Notes: generated from the sequence alone by a model not told the origin. A DNA stretch of 64,000 bases from Burkholderia diffusa (GCF_902499115.1 NZ_CABVPN010000017.1:62001-126000); one strand, 5' to 3'. Positions 42,024-51,015 are shown, numbered from the stretch's first letter. Translations and numbers: made by a program.

Positions 42024-43709
42024 TCATGCAGCCGTCATCGTCGCTTCCGTTCGCACCTGCGTCGCGTCGTGCGCAGCACGTCGATCGGCGCGGATCATGT
42101 CGCTCGCGCGCTCGGCGATCATCAGCGTCGGCGAATTCGTGTTGCCCGACGTGATGAACGGCATCACCGATGCATCGACGATTCGCAGCCCGGCGATGCC
42201 GCGCACGCGCAGCCGGCTGTCGACGACGGCACGCTCGTCATCCGTGCGCCCCATCCGGCACGTACCGACGGGATGGAAGATCGTCGTACCGACCGCACCC
42301 GCCGCTTCGATCAGTTCGGCTTCGGTCTGGTACCGCTTGCCCGGCAGGATCTCTTCCGGCTGGTAGCGCGCGAGCGCCGGCGCGGACGCGATACGCCGCG
42401 TGAGGCGCAGCGCATTCGCCGCGACATGACGATCGTGGTCGGTCGACAGATAGTTCGGTGCGATCGACGGCGCCGCGCCCGCATCGGGGCTCGCGATGTG
42501 CACGCTGCCGCGCGAGCTCGGCCGCAGATGGCAGACGGACGCCGTAAAGGCGTTGAAGCCGTGCAGCGGCTCGCCGAAACGCTCCAGCGACAGCGGTTGC
42601 ACGTGGTATTCGAGATCGGGGCGCGTGAGCGCGGGATCGTCCGGATCAGACTTCGCGAACGCGCCGAGCTGCGACGGCGCCATCGACATCGGCCCGCGCT
42701 GCAGCAGTGCGTATTCGGCGCCGATCATCAGCTTGCCCCACCAGTGCGCGGACAGCGTGTTGAGCGTGCGCACGCCTTCGACGCGAAATGCCATCCGCAA
42801 CTGCAGGTGATCCTGCAGGTTCTCGCCGACACCCGGCAGATCCTGCACGACGTCGATGCCGAGCGCCTGCAGCCGTGCGCCCGCGCCGATGCCCGACAAT
42901 TCGAGCAGCTGCGGCGAATTCACCGCGCCGGAGGTGAGCAGCACTTCGGCCCGCGCGCGCGCGACGTAGTCGGTGCCACCGCCGCGATATTCGACGCCGA
43001 CCGCGCGCCGCCCGTCGAAGATCACGCGCTGCGCATGCGCGCCGGTGATCACCGTCAGGTTCGGGCGCGTCATCGCAGGCCGCAGGAACGCCTTCGACGT
43101 ATTCCAGCGCACACCGCGCTTCTGGTTCACCTCGAAATAGCCGACCCCGGCATTGTCGCCGCGGTTGAAATCGTCGGTCGCCGGGATGCCCGTCTGCTGC
43201 GCGGCCTGTGCGAACGATTCGAGGATCTCCCAGCGCAGCCGCTGCTTCTCGACACGCCAGTAGCCGCCTGCGCCGTGCGCATCGCTCGCGCCCGCGTGGT
43301 GATCCTCGCTGCGCTTGAAGATCGGCAGCACGCTGTCCCACGACCAGCCGGCGTCGCCGGTTTCCTGCGCCCAGCTGTCGTAGTCCTCGCGCTGGCCGCG
43401 CATGTAGATCATCCCGTTGATCGACGAGCAGCCGCCGAGCACGCGGCCGCGCGGGTACGACAGCGCGCGGCCGTTGAGCGCCGCCTCGGGCTGCGTCTTG
43501 TACAGCCAGTCGGTGCGCGGATTGCCGATGCAATACAAATAGCCGACCGGGATGTGGATCCAGTGATAGTCGTCCTTGCCGCCGGCCTCGAGCAGCAGCA
43601 CGCGGATCTCGGGATCCTCGGTCAGGCGGTTCGCGAGCACGCAGCCCGCGGTGCCCGCGCCGACGATCACGTAATCGAACTCGCCCTCGAGCGTGCGTTG
43701 AGTACTCAC
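42024..43709 (-). CDS. GMC-family FAD oxidoreductase (choline/alcohol dehydrogenase-like)
   Basis: Flavoprotein of 561 residues. The N-terminal ADP-binding fold reads DYVIVGAGTAGCVLANRL followed by an acidic cap (VLLLEAGGKDD); GMC signature 1 RVLGGCSSINGMIYMRGQRE lies near residue 80 and signature 2 SGAVNSPQLLELSGIG near 250; the C-terminal active-site part has FHPVGTCRMG and GNTNSPTLMIAERASDMI. BetA and AlkJ are the nearest characterised relatives; substrate is unknown, probably a primary alcohol. The GTG at 43709 is chosen because GGAG stands seven bases upstream; the ATG at 43721 would add four residues. It is divergent from a LysR regulator, its likely controller. Confidence 0.9.
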   Translation of the reverse strand: MSTQRTLEGEFDYVIVGAGTAGCVLANRLTEDPEIRVLLLEAGGKDDYHWIHIPVGYLYCIGNPRTDWLYKTQPEAALNGRALSYPRGRVLGGCSSINGMIYMRGQREDYDSWAQETGDAGWSWDSVLPIFKRSEDHHAGASDAHGAGGYWRVEKQRLRWEILESFAQAAQQTGIPATDDFNRGDNAGVGYFEVNQKRGVRWNTSKAFLRPAMTRPNLTVITGAHAQRVIFDGRRAVGVEYRGGGTDYVARARAEVLLTSGAVNSPQLLELSGIGAGARLQALGIDVVQDLPGVGENLQDHLQLRMAFRVEGVRTLNTLSAHWWGKLMIGAEYALLQRGPMSMAPSQLGAFAKSDPDDPALTRPDLEYHVQPLSLERFGEPLHGFNAFTASVCHLRPSSRGSVHIASPDAGAAPSIAPNYLSTDHDRHVAANALRLTRRIASAPALARYQPEEILPGKRYQTEAELIEAAGAVGTTIFHPVGTCRMGRTDDERAVVDSRLRVRGIAGLRIVDASVMPFITSGNTNSPTLMIAERASDMIRADRRAAHDATQVRTEATMTAA

Positions 43710-43872
43710 GAGTGTCTCCATCAATTGTTGTGCACCGCGCGCGCGATTCCGCGCGTCGCTTTCAGCATAGTGCGGCGCGGGCGATGCGGTCGATGAAGCG
43801 TACTCCGGCCGCCCGCCGCCGATCCAATGAGTTATGCTGAATCGCGTTATAAGCTGCACTCATATCACGACG

Positions 43873-44772
43873 ATGGATCTCACCCTGCTCCGTGCGTTCG
43901 CGACGGTCGCCCGCGAAGGCAACCTGACGCGCGCCGCCGTGCAGCTGCACCTGACGCAGCCGGCCGTCAGCCTGCAGATCAAGCATCTGCAGGAAACGCT
44001 CGGCGTCACGCTGTTTACGCGCACGTCGCGCGGGCTTGCGCTCACGCGCGACGGCCAGACCCTGCTGCCGCACGCCGAGCGCGCGCTGGCCGCGGCCGCC
44101 GACGTGCAGCGCGCCGCTGCTGCGCTGCGGCACGAGGTGCGCGGCCGGCTGCGGATCGGCACGATCCTCGATCCCGGCTTCCTGCGGCTCGGCGGCTTCC
44201 TGCGCGCGCTGGTCGAAACCCATCCGCAGATAGAAACCGCATTACGGCACGGGATGTCCGGCTGGGTGCTCGAACAGGTGCGTGCGCAGGCGCTCGACGT
44301 CGGCTATTACATCGGCCGGCCCGACGAGGACGATCCGCGCGACGACACGCTGTTCCACACGATCACGCTCACACGTTTCCAGTACCGCGTGCTCGCGCCG
44401 GCCGGCTGGAAGGAGCGCGTGCAGCGCGCGCACGACTGGCGCGCGCTCGCTGCGCTGCCGTGGATCTGGACGCCGCCGGCGTCCGCCCATCACCGGCTGC
44501 TGTCGCGGCTGTTCGCGGCGGCCGGCGCGCAACCTGTGAAGGTCGCCGAGGTCGACCAGGAGCAATCGATGCTCGATCTCGTGAAATCGGGGATCGGGTT
44601 GACGCTCGCGCGCGACTCGACCGCGCTGGCCGAAGCGCACGCGCATGCGCTGGCCATCGTCGAACACGTGACGGTGCCGACCGAGCTGACCTTCGTGACG
44701 CTCGCCGCGCGGCGCGCCGAACCGGCGATCGCCGCCGCGCTGCGGCTGATCGAGACCCAATGGGCGATATGA
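43873..44772 (+). CDS. LysR family transcriptional regulator
   Basis: 299-residue regulator. N-terminal winged helix: DLTLLRAFATVAREGNLTRA, AVQLHLTQPAVSLQIKHLQE, LGVTLFTRTSRGLALTRDG. The rest is the periplasmic-binding-like effector domain. Head to head with the GMC oxidoreductase, with about 160 bp between starts, the classic LysR arrangement in which the regulator controls the neighbour and itself. TTAT-type half sites occur around 43832-43855 in the shared region, but no clear T-N11-A box was settled. The ATG at 43873 begins at the HTH domain. Confidence 0.92.
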   Translation: MDLTLLRAFATVAREGNLTRAAVQLHLTQPAVSLQIKHLQETLGVTLFTRTSRGLALTRDGQTLLPHAERALAAAADVQRAAAALRHEVRGRLRIGTILDPGFLRLGGFLRALVETHPQIETALRHGMSGWVLEQVRAQALDVGYYIGRPDEDDPRDDTLFHTITLTRFQYRVLAPAGWKERVQRAHDWRALAALPWIWTPPASAHHRLLSRLFAAAGAQPVKVAEVDQEQSMLDLVKSGIGLTLARDSTALAEAHAHALAIVEHVTVPTELTFVTLAARRAEPAIAAALRLIETQWAI

Positions 44773-45005
44773 ATGCCGCTGATGCCGATGCGGCCGGTCG
44801 TGCATCGGGCTCAGGACGCAGGCGTGCGACGCGCCGCGGGTGTCCAATCGACGCCCGCAGGTGACGGGTGTTATCGCGAACGGGCTCGAATCGCGTGCCC
44901 CGCATCGCGTCGCCGCTTCCCGCTTGCGCGTCACGCCACCATCGCAGGCTTTTTGCTAGATTGTGCCTTCGCACACCGCGAGACCCCTGATTGAAGGAGA
45001 CCCGC

Positions 45006-45539
45006 ATGGCCCGCAACATCGAGATCAAAGCCCGCGCCCGCGAATTCGACCGGCTGCGCGAACAGGCGGCCAGGCTCGCCGCCGAAGCGCCGCTCTTCTA
45101 CCGCCAGCAGGATTTCTTCTACGACGTGCCGCGCGGCCGGCTGAAGCTGCGCCGCTTCGAGGACGGCACGCCGGCCGAACTGATCTTCTACCAGCGCGAC
45201 GACCGTGACGGGCCGAAGGCGTCGTACTACACGCGCAGCCCGGTGACGAACCCGGACGCGATGCACTCGCTGCTCGCGACCGCGCTCACCACGCGCGGAA
45301 TCGTGACGAAGGAACGGCACGTGTACCTCGTCGGCCGCACGCGAATCCATCTCGACCGCGTCGACGGCCTCGGCGACTTCATCGAACTGGAAGTGGTGCT
45401 CGGTCCCGACGACGACGAAGCCGGCGGCGAAGCCGAGGCCCATGACGTGTTCGAGAAGCTCGGCGTGGCGCAGGAGGATCTCGTCGCGGTCGCGTACGTC
45501 GACCTGCTGAACGCCGACGCACGATCCGAAGCGGCCTGA
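45006..45539 (+). CDS. CYTH-domain protein (class IV adenylate cyclase/thiamine triphosphatase-like)
   Basis: 177-residue cytoplasmic protein. It starts ARNIEIKARAREFDRLREQA, with the E-I-K metal/phosphate-binding motif at the N-terminus, then DFFYDVPRGRLKLRRFEDG, IFYQRDDRDGPKASYYTRSP, and the acidic strand DRVDGLGDFIELEVVL, which closes the CYTH tunnel. Such proteins bind triphosphates in a tunnel; members are class IV adenylate cyclases, triphosphatases or of unknown activity. The ATG at 45006 has GAAGGAGACCCGC upstream. Stand-alone gene; function not settled. Confidence 0.85.
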   Translation: MARNIEIKARAREFDRLREQAARLAAEAPLFYRQQDFFYDVPRGRLKLRRFEDGTPAELIFYQRDDRDGPKASYYTRSPVTNPDAMHSLLATALTTRGIVTKERHVYLVGRTRIHLDRVDGLGDFIELEVVLGPDDDEAGGEAEAHDVFEKLGVAQEDLVAVAYVDLLNADARSEAA

Positions 45540-45593
45540 TCTGGCCCTGTCCGCGGCGGCGCCTCGCGCCCCGCCGCCGGCCCGGCCGCCGCG

Positions 45594-46079
45594 TCAGGCG
45601 GCGCCGGGCGCCAGGTGCGCGAGCGGCAGCGCGCCGTTGCGCTTGAAGGTCGTCAGCACGATGTTCGAGCGCACGCTGTCGACGCCCGGCACGCGCATCA
45701 GCTTCTTCATCACGAACTGGGACAGCGCGTTGAGATCCGGCGCGACGATCCGCAGCAGATAGTCGGCGTCGCCGACCACCGCATGACATTCGAGCACTTC
45801 GGGCAACACGTCGATCTGTTGCTGGAACTGCTCGATGATCGAATCGCCGTGGTGCTTGAGCTTCAGGCTCGTGAACGCCGTGACGCCGAGCCCGAGCTTT
45901 TCGGGGCGCAGCATCACGCGGTAGCCTTCAATCACGCCGGCCGCCTCGAGCCGCTGCAGCCGCCGGCCGATCTGCGACGGCGACAGCGGCACCTCCTCGC
46001 CGAGCTGCTGGTGCGTCGCACGGCCGAAGCGCTGCAGCACGTCGAGAAGCGCGAGATCGAAGTGATCGAGTTCCAGCAT
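45594..46079 (-). CDS. Lrp/AsnC family transcriptional regulator
   Basis: 160-residue regulator: N-terminal HTH (LDHFDLALLDVLQRFGRATH, LGEEVPLSPSQIGRRLQRLE, GVIEGYRVML) and C-terminal RAM ligand-binding domain (VLECHAVVGDADYLLRIVAP, VPGVDSVRSNIVLTTFK). It is divergent from phhA, and a palindrome with 8-bp arms lies between them, so it probably senses an aromatic or other amino acid and controls phhAB (inference). The ATG at 46079 opens the HTH domain. Confidence 0.93.
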   Translation of the reverse strand: MLELDHFDLALLDVLQRFGRATHQQLGEEVPLSPSQIGRRLQRLEAAGVIEGYRVMLRPEKLGLGVTAFTSLKLKHHGDSIIEQFQQQIDVLPEVLECHAVVGDADYLLRIVAPDLNALSQFVMKKLMRVPGVDSVRSNIVLTTFKRNGALPLAHLAPGAA

Positions 46080-46105
46080 GAGCGTTCTCCGCATTGATTC
46101 CTGTT

Positions 46106-46128
46106 TTGATGCGCGATTATCGCATCAA
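46106..46128. promoter_or_regulatory. Likely Lrp-type operator between the regulator gene and phhA
   Basis: Inverted repeat TTGATGCG (46106-46113) / CGCATCAA (46121-46128) with a seven-base AT-rich centre CGATTAT; partly paired flanks (CTGT / ACAG) extend it. Size and AT-rich centre fit Lrp-family sites. It lies 27 bp before the regulator ATG and about 90 bp before phhA. Confidence 0.6.
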
Positions 46129-46218
46129 CAGGCGAATTCACGCCATCTTTGCGCTCATTCCGCACGCCACTCGCTCTACACTTGCATGGTTCCCAACCAC
46201 AGCGTGCAGAGCCTCACC

Positions 46219-47112
46219 ATGTCCACCGTCGTCACCGCGAAACTGCAGGAGCAGTTCGACGCGGGCCTCGAAACCCGCGCCGATTTCACCATCGACCAGC
46301 CGCTCGAACGCTACGGCCAGGTCGACCACGCGGTGTGGCAGCAGCTCTATGCGCGCCAGTCGGCGCTGCTGCGCGGACGCGCATGCGGCGCGTTCATCGC
46401 AGGGCTCTGGAAGATCGACCTGCCGGCCGATCGCGTGCCGTCGTTCGCCGACGTGAATCGCCAGCTGAAGCCGGCCACCGGCTGGGAGATCGTCGCCGTG
46501 CCGGGCCTCGTGCCCGATCGCGTGTTCTTCGAGCACCTCGCGAACCGGCGGTTTCCGGTCACCTGGTGGATGCGCCGCCCCGATCAGCTCGACTACCTGC
46601 AGGAACCCGACTGCTTCCACGACCTGTTCGGCCACGTGCCGCTCCTGATCGAGCCGGTGTTCGCTGACTACATGCAGGCATACGGCCGCACCGCGCTCGC
46701 GGTCGCGGACGACGAAGCGGCGCTCGCGCGCCTGGCGCGCCTCTACTGGTATACGGTGGAGTTCGGACTGATCCGCGACACGAATGGCACGAACGGACTG
46801 TCGATTTACGGCGCCGGGATCGTGTCGAGCAAGGGCGAGAGCCTGTACAGCCTCGAAAGCGCGGCGCCGAACCGGCTCGGTTTCGACCTCGAGCGCGTGA
46901 TGCGCACGCGCTACCGGATCGACACGTTCCAGAAGACCTACTTCGTGATCGATGATTTCGCGCAGTTGTTCGCGCTGGCTGACGTCGATGGCCGTGCGCT
47001 GGCCGACCGGCTGGCCCCGTTGTCCGAGTTCCCGGCCGGCGCGGTGGTCGACCGCGATCTCGTGCTGCATCGCGGCACGGGCGAAGGCTGGCCGGACGAC
47101 GCCGACGCGTAA
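46219..47112 (+). CDS. phhA: Phenylalanine-4-hydroxylase
   Basis: Iron- and tetrahydropterin-dependent enzyme converting phenylalanine to tyrosine (297 residues). The metal ligands are in CFHDLFGHVPLL (two His) and YWYTVEFGLI (Glu). Also present are VPGLVPDRVFFEHLANRRFP, the FPVTWWMRRPDQLDYLQEPD pterin-side region and IYGAGIVSSKGE. The ATG at 46219 gives the usual Burkholderia length; an ATG at 46186 is possible but less family-like. Followed 156 bp later by phhB, which recycles the pterin, and divergent from an Lrp regulator. Confidence 0.96.
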   Translation: MSTVVTAKLQEQFDAGLETRADFTIDQPLERYGQVDHAVWQQLYARQSALLRGRACGAFIAGLWKIDLPADRVPSFADVNRQLKPATGWEIVAVPGLVPDRVFFEHLANRRFPVTWWMRRPDQLDYLQEPDCFHDLFGHVPLLIEPVFADYMQAYGRTALAVADDEAALARLARLYWYTVEFGLIRDTNGTNGLSIYGAGIVSSKGESLYSLESAAPNRLGFDLERVMRTRYRIDTFQKTYFVIDDFAQLFALADVDGRALADRLAPLSEFPAGAVVDRDLVLHRGTGEGWPDDADA

Positions 47113-47268
47113 GGCCGCGGGCCACGCCGGCATGATTCGCGCGCCGGCGCCCGCTTCCGGATGCCCGTTGCCGGATGGCCATCCCGCAACTATGAAACAA
47201 TGACCGGTACCGGTTTTGCCGCGTGGCCTCTGCCCGCGTGCGGGCGCCGTTACCGAACGAGGTGCAAC

Positions 47269-47577
47269 ATGATTCACAAGCTCACATCAGAAGAACGCAA
47301 GACCCGACTCGAAGGCCTGCCTCACTGGACGGCCGTGCCGGGCCGCGACGCGATCCAGCGCAGCCTGCGCTTTGCCGATTTCAACGAGGCCTTCGGCTTC
47401 ATGACGCGTGTCGCGATCAAGGCGCAGGAAATGAACCACCATCCGGAATGGTTCAACGTGTACAACCGCGTCGACGTGACGCTGTCGACCCACGACGCGG
47501 ACGGCCTGACCGAACGCGACATCGCGCTCGCAACGTTCATCGACCAGGTGTGCGCACACACCAATCCGGCCGCCTGA
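47269..47577 (+). CDS. phhB: Pterin-4a-carbinolamine dehydratase
   Basis: Dehydrates the pterin carbinolamine made by PhhA so that the cofactor can be recycled. The 102-residue protein has the whole family core: GRDAIQRSLRFADFNEAFGF, MTRVAIKAQEMNHHPEWFNV with the two adjacent active-site histidines, and YNRVDVTLSTHDADGLTERD. The ATG at 47269 follows GAGGTGCAAC. Partner of phhA. Confidence 0.96.
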   Translation: MIHKLTSEERKTRLEGLPHWTAVPGRDAIQRSLRFADFNEAFGFMTRVAIKAQEMNHHPEWFNVYNRVDVTLSTHDADGLTERDIALATFIDQVCAHTNPAA

Positions 47578-47590
47578 GACCTTCCTCTAC

Positions 47591-47616
47591 CGCCGCGCAT
47601 CTTTCGACGCGCGGCG
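47591..47616 (+). terminator. Possible terminator after phhB
   Basis: 8-bp stem CGCCGCGC (47591-47598) / GCGCGGCG (47609-47616) with a ten-base loop, 13 bp after the phhB stop. The following T content is modest (CTTTTCATTTC starts about ten bases later), so termination is likely but not certain. Confidence 0.45.
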
Positions 47617-47669
47617 CGTCAACTTTTCATTTCGATGAACGTTTTCTAGGATGTACTCAGCGAAAGCCT

Positions 47670-47900
47670 TCAGCTTTCCAAGCCATCCTTAAGGCGCACG
47701 TAAGTCTCGTACGCTTTCCGCGCCTTGGGGTCCAAACCTTCCAGTTGCAGCGCGCCTTCGCGCTGTACAATCAGCAGCGCATACGGCTTGGAGAGCGCGC
47801 TGGCCTCTTCGCAGAGTTTGAGTTCGTCGCCGCTCGACGGCGAGCGGGCGCGCCAGAAATTGATCGCGGCTTCGAGGTCGTGAATCGAAATATCGGACAT
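47670..47900 (-). CDS. DUF3717 domain protein, small
   Basis: 76-residue protein of a family found mainly in Burkholderia and relatives: SDISIHDLEAAINFWRARSP, SSGDELKLCEEASALSKPYA, ending in a charged helix. No catalytic motif, signal or membrane segment is visible; likely an all-helical cytoplasmic protein of unknown function. It lies between phhB (convergent) and a response-regulator gene (divergent, 123 bp away). The ATG at 47900 begins at the conserved block. Confidence 0.8.
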   Translation of the reverse strand: MSDISIHDLEAAINFWRARSPSSGDELKLCEEASALSKPYALLIVQREGALQLEGLDPKARKAYETYVRLKDGLES

Positions 47901-48023
47901 GATTGGATTTAATCGTTCGCTGGCCGCCATGCTTGATTGTCAGGCGATGCGTCGCCCCTGTGGAAACGGCGTCGTGCTGTCCGCGTGCCTGAACCGCCAA
48001 CCCATTGTACTTGAGCGAACTTC

Positions 48024-48716
48024 ATGCGACTCCTTCTGATCGAAGACGACCGCCCCATCGCACGCGGTATCCAGAGCAGCCTCGAGCAGGCTGGCTTCAC
48101 CGTCGACATGGTGCATGACGGCATCTTTGCCGAACAGGCGCTGGCACAAAACCGCCACGAACTCGTGATCCTCGACCTCGGCCTGCCGGGCATCGACGGT
48201 ATGACGCTGCTCACACGCTTTCGCCAGACCAATCGCCACACGCCGGTCATCGTGCTGACCGCGCGCGACGAATTGAACGACCGGATTCAGGGCCTGAACT
48301 CCGGCGCCGACGATTACATGCTCAAGCCGTTCGAGCCGGCCGAGCTCGAAGCGCGCATCCGCGCGGTGATGCGCCGCAGCGGCCCGCACAGCGACATGCC
48401 GCGTCCGGAAGTGTCGCTCGGCGGCGTCCGCCTGTCGGGCGTCGATCGCCGCATCTTCAACGACGACAAGCCGCTGGAACTGTCGCCGCGCGAATTCGCG
48501 GTGCTCGAAATGCTGCTGCTGCGTCACGGCCGTGTGGTCAGCAAGGCCCAGCTGCAGGATCACCTCACGCACTTCGGCGGCGATCTCGGCGACACCGCGA
48601 TCGAAGTTTACGTGCACCGGGTGCGCAAGAAACTGGAGCAGTGCCGTGTCGAAATCGTCACGGTGCGCGGCTTCGGCTACCTGCTGCAGGAAATCCGCCA
48701 GACCGCGAGCGTCTGA
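48024..48716 (+). CDS. OmpR/PhoB-family response regulator (TctD/QseB type)
   Basis: 230-residue regulator. Receiver domain residues 1-118: acidic pair in LLLIEDDRPIARG, phosphoacceptor Asp51 in ELVILDLGLPGIDG, the VIVLTARDE switch, and Lys in DDYMLKPFEPAELEARI. Winged-helix effector domain at about 125-225 (PLELSPREFAVLEMLLLRHG, TAIEVYVHRVRKKLE, VRGFGYLL). The following sensor kinase forms its pair. It is a candidate, not proven, for binding OmpR-type direct repeats such as those at 14211-14240. Confidence 0.94.
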   Translation: MRLLLIEDDRPIARGIQSSLEQAGFTVDMVHDGIFAEQALAQNRHELVILDLGLPGIDGMTLLTRFRQTNRHTPVIVLTARDELNDRIQGLNSGADDYMLKPFEPAELEARIRAVMRRSGPHSDMPRPEVSLGGVRLSGVDRRIFNDDKPLELSPREFAVLEMLLLRHGRVVSKAQLQDHLTHFGGDLGDTAIEVYVHRVRKKLEQCRVEIVTVRGFGYLLQEIRQTASV

Positions 48717-48832
48717 GCGGCGCCGCACGCCGGCCGGCCGCGTGCCGCCGGCAAGCCGCCCTGCCCGCGTCGCCGTCCGACGCACGTCCGCGCCGCTCCC
48801 CGTGAGCGGCGCTTATCCATTTGCCCGTCGAA

Positions 48833-50317
48833 ATGTCTTCTGATCCGGCTGTCACCACCAGCCTGCGCCGCTCGCTGCTTCGGCGCCTCGCCGCGCCGCT
48901 GTCGATGCTCGCGCTGATGAGCGGCCTGATCGCCTACTGGCTCGCGTGGCAATACACGCAGCACGTGATCGACCGCTCGCTCGCCGATCTCGCCACCGCC
49001 ATCTCCAAACAGATCCAGATCGCCGGCCCCGACGCGCCGTTCACGGTGCCGCCGCTCGCGCAGGCGATGTTCTCCGATCCGGCGGAAGCGCTGATCTACC
49101 GGATCAGCGACGGCGAACAGGAACTCGCCGGCGACCCGAAGCTGCCGCTGCGCGGCATCAACGTGCGCCGCATGCATCACGCGTACGTGTTCGAGGCCGA
49201 GTACGACAATCGCGCGGTGCGCGTCGCGCAGGTGCGTGTCGACAATGTCGAGGGCGGCAAGCCGATGGTGGTCGAAGTCGCGCAGCCGGTGCGCCACCGT
49301 TACCGGATCGCGGCCGAATTCCTCGTCGCGATCATGATGCCGCTGTTGCTGTTGCTGCTCGCGGGCTGGGGCATCGTGTGGCGGGTCGTGAACCAGCAGC
49401 TCGGCCCGCTCACGCATCTCGCCGATTCGCTGAACCGGCAGACCCACACGTCGCTGGAGCCGGTCGACGAAACCGACGTGCCGCTCGAGATCCGGCCGCT
49501 GACGAGCGCGATGAACGCGCTGCTCGGCCGCCTGAAGACCGCGCTCGACGCGCAGCGCAAGTTCATCGCCGATGCCGCGCACCAGTTGCGCACGCCGCTC
49601 ACGGCCGTGAAGCTGCATGCGGAACAGGCCGCCGTCGCGCGCGACCCGCAGCAGACCTACGCCGCCGTGCGCGAACTGCGCGCGGCCGCCGACCGCGCGG
49701 TGCGGCTGTCGAACCAGCTGCTGTCGCTCGCGCGTGCGGAGCCGGGCGAACAGGCCGCGCGTTTCGTCGACGTCGACCTGGCCGCGATGGCGTTCGAGAC
49801 GGGCGCCGAGTGGGTGCCGCGCGCACTCGCCTCGCATGTCGATCTCGGCTTCCAGCGCAGCGACGATCCCGGCGAAGACGAAACGCTGAACGTGCGCGGC
49901 AACCCCGTGCTGCTGCGCGAAGTGATCGCGAACCTGCTCGACAATGCGCTGAAATACGTGCCGCTCGCACGGCCGGCGGGCGCGCGGATCACGGTGAACG
50001 TCGCACGCGGCGCGCTCGAGAACGGCCAGCCAGCCGCCGAGATCGTCGTCGAGGACAACGGCCCGGGCGTGCCGGCCAGCCAGCAGGCCGACCTGTTCAA
50101 GCGCTTCTTCCGCGGCGATGCGCAGAGTGGCAACGGCGTCGAGACGGGCGCCGGGCTCGGCCTCGCGATCGTGCACGACATCATCGCGATGCACGGCGGC
50201 ACGGTGTCGTACGAGGATGCAGCGGGAGGCGGCTCGCGTTTCGTGGTGCGGGTGCCGCTCGCCAAGCGCACCGCGAAGCCGGCGAGCGAGACGCCGGCCG
50301 CCGCGCCGACGCACTGA
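48833..50317 (+). CDS. Sensor histidine kinase (TctE-like, partner of the response regulator)
   Basis: 494-residue inner-membrane kinase. Two membrane segments (about 23-45 and 165-185) flank a periplasmic 2CSK_N-type domain (ALIYRISDGEQELAGDPKLP). Then HAMP-like linker (VNQQLGPLTHLADSLNRQ), phosphoacceptor His in FIADAAHQLRTPLTAVKLHA near 248, N box NLLDNALKYVPLA, G boxes DNGPGVP and GAGLGLAIVHDIIAMHGG. Ends in a proline/alanine tail. The ATG at 48833 is taken; an upstream TTG at 48821 would add four residues. Separated from the regulator by 116 bp. Confidence 0.93.
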   Translation: MSSDPAVTTSLRRSLLRRLAAPLSMLALMSGLIAYWLAWQYTQHVIDRSLADLATAISKQIQIAGPDAPFTVPPLAQAMFSDPAEALIYRISDGEQELAGDPKLPLRGINVRRMHHAYVFEAEYDNRAVRVAQVRVDNVEGGKPMVVEVAQPVRHRYRIAAEFLVAIMMPLLLLLLAGWGIVWRVVNQQLGPLTHLADSLNRQTHTSLEPVDETDVPLEIRPLTSAMNALLGRLKTALDAQRKFIADAAHQLRTPLTAVKLHAEQAAVARDPQQTYAAVRELRAAADRAVRLSNQLLSLARAEPGEQAARFVDVDLAAMAFETGAEWVPRALASHVDLGFQRSDDPGEDETLNVRGNPVLLREVIANLLDNALKYVPLARPAGARITVNVARGALENGQPAAEIVVEDNGPGVPASQQADLFKRFFRGDAQSGNGVETGAGLGLAIVHDIIAMHGGTVSYEDAAGGGSRFVVRVPLAKRTAKPASETPAAAPTH

Positions 50318-50412
50318 GGCGCGTGCTGGCCCGTATCGGGCAGGACGGACGGCCGCGCGGCGGCCATCCTGGTGAAGGTGAAGCAGCCGCGCACGATGCG
50401 CGGCCGCGCCGG

Positions 50413-50934
50413 TCACTTCTTCTTTTTCTTGTCCTTCGCGTCGGACTCCGACTTCCTGTCCTTCTTCTTTTTCTTCTTGCCGTCGTCGTCCGGCGTGGCG
50501 AGCAGCGTGCCGCGACACGCGGCCGCGCCGCAATGGCACGCGTATTCGCGCTTGAGCTTCTTCGTCAGCTTCTCGTCGATCACGAGGCCATAGTCGTAGA
50601 ACAGCTCTTCTTCTGGCCCGATATCGCGCAGCGCATGGATGAACACGCGGCCCTCGATCTCCTCGGCCTCGCAGTTCGGCGCGCACGAATGGTTGATCCA
50701 GCGCGCGCTGTTGCCGTCGATCTTGCCGTCGATCACGCCGCCCTCTTCCAGTGCGAAGTAGAACGTATGGTTCGGCTCGTTCGGGTCGTGCGGATGGCGG
50801 CGCAGCGCTTCCTTCCACGAAATTCGCTCGCCCTTGTATTCCACTACGCGTTCGCCGGCCTTGATCGGCGCCACCGCGAACACGCCCTTGCCGTGTACTC
50901 CCGAGCGGCGCACCGCGATCCTGCGTGAACTCAT
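50413..50934 (-). CDS. SET-domain protein-lysine methyltransferase with poly-lysine tail
   Basis: 173-residue protein with a complete SET fold: RRSGVHGKGVFAVAPIKAGE at residues 9-28, WINHSCAPNCEAEEIEGRVF (knot motif NHSCAPNC at 81-88), EELFYDYG at 109-116 with the catalytic tyrosine, and a post-SET zinc cluster CHCGAAACRG (Cys133, Cys135, Cys140) that works with Cys88. Bacterial SET proteins methylate host histones or bacterial proteins in some species (family knowledge); target here unknown. Residues 152-173 are a nearly pure Lys/Asp/Ser tail, suggesting nucleic-acid or acidic-surface binding (inference). No signal peptide. Starts at the ATG at 50934. Confidence 0.9.
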   Translation of the reverse strand: MSSRRIAVRRSGVHGKGVFAVAPIKAGERVVEYKGERISWKEALRRHPHDPNEPNHTFYFALEEGGVIDGKIDGNSARWINHSCAPNCEAEEIEGRVFIHALRDIGPEEELFYDYGLVIDEKLTKKLKREYACHCGAAACRGTLLATPDDDGKKKKKKDRKSESDAKDKKKKK

Positions 50935-51015
50935 CGAACGAATCCTTTGAAGACGACTTGAATGGAAGACAGCCGCGCTTTCGACTTGTGCGACTCAACG
51001 TCGCGCGAAACGAAA

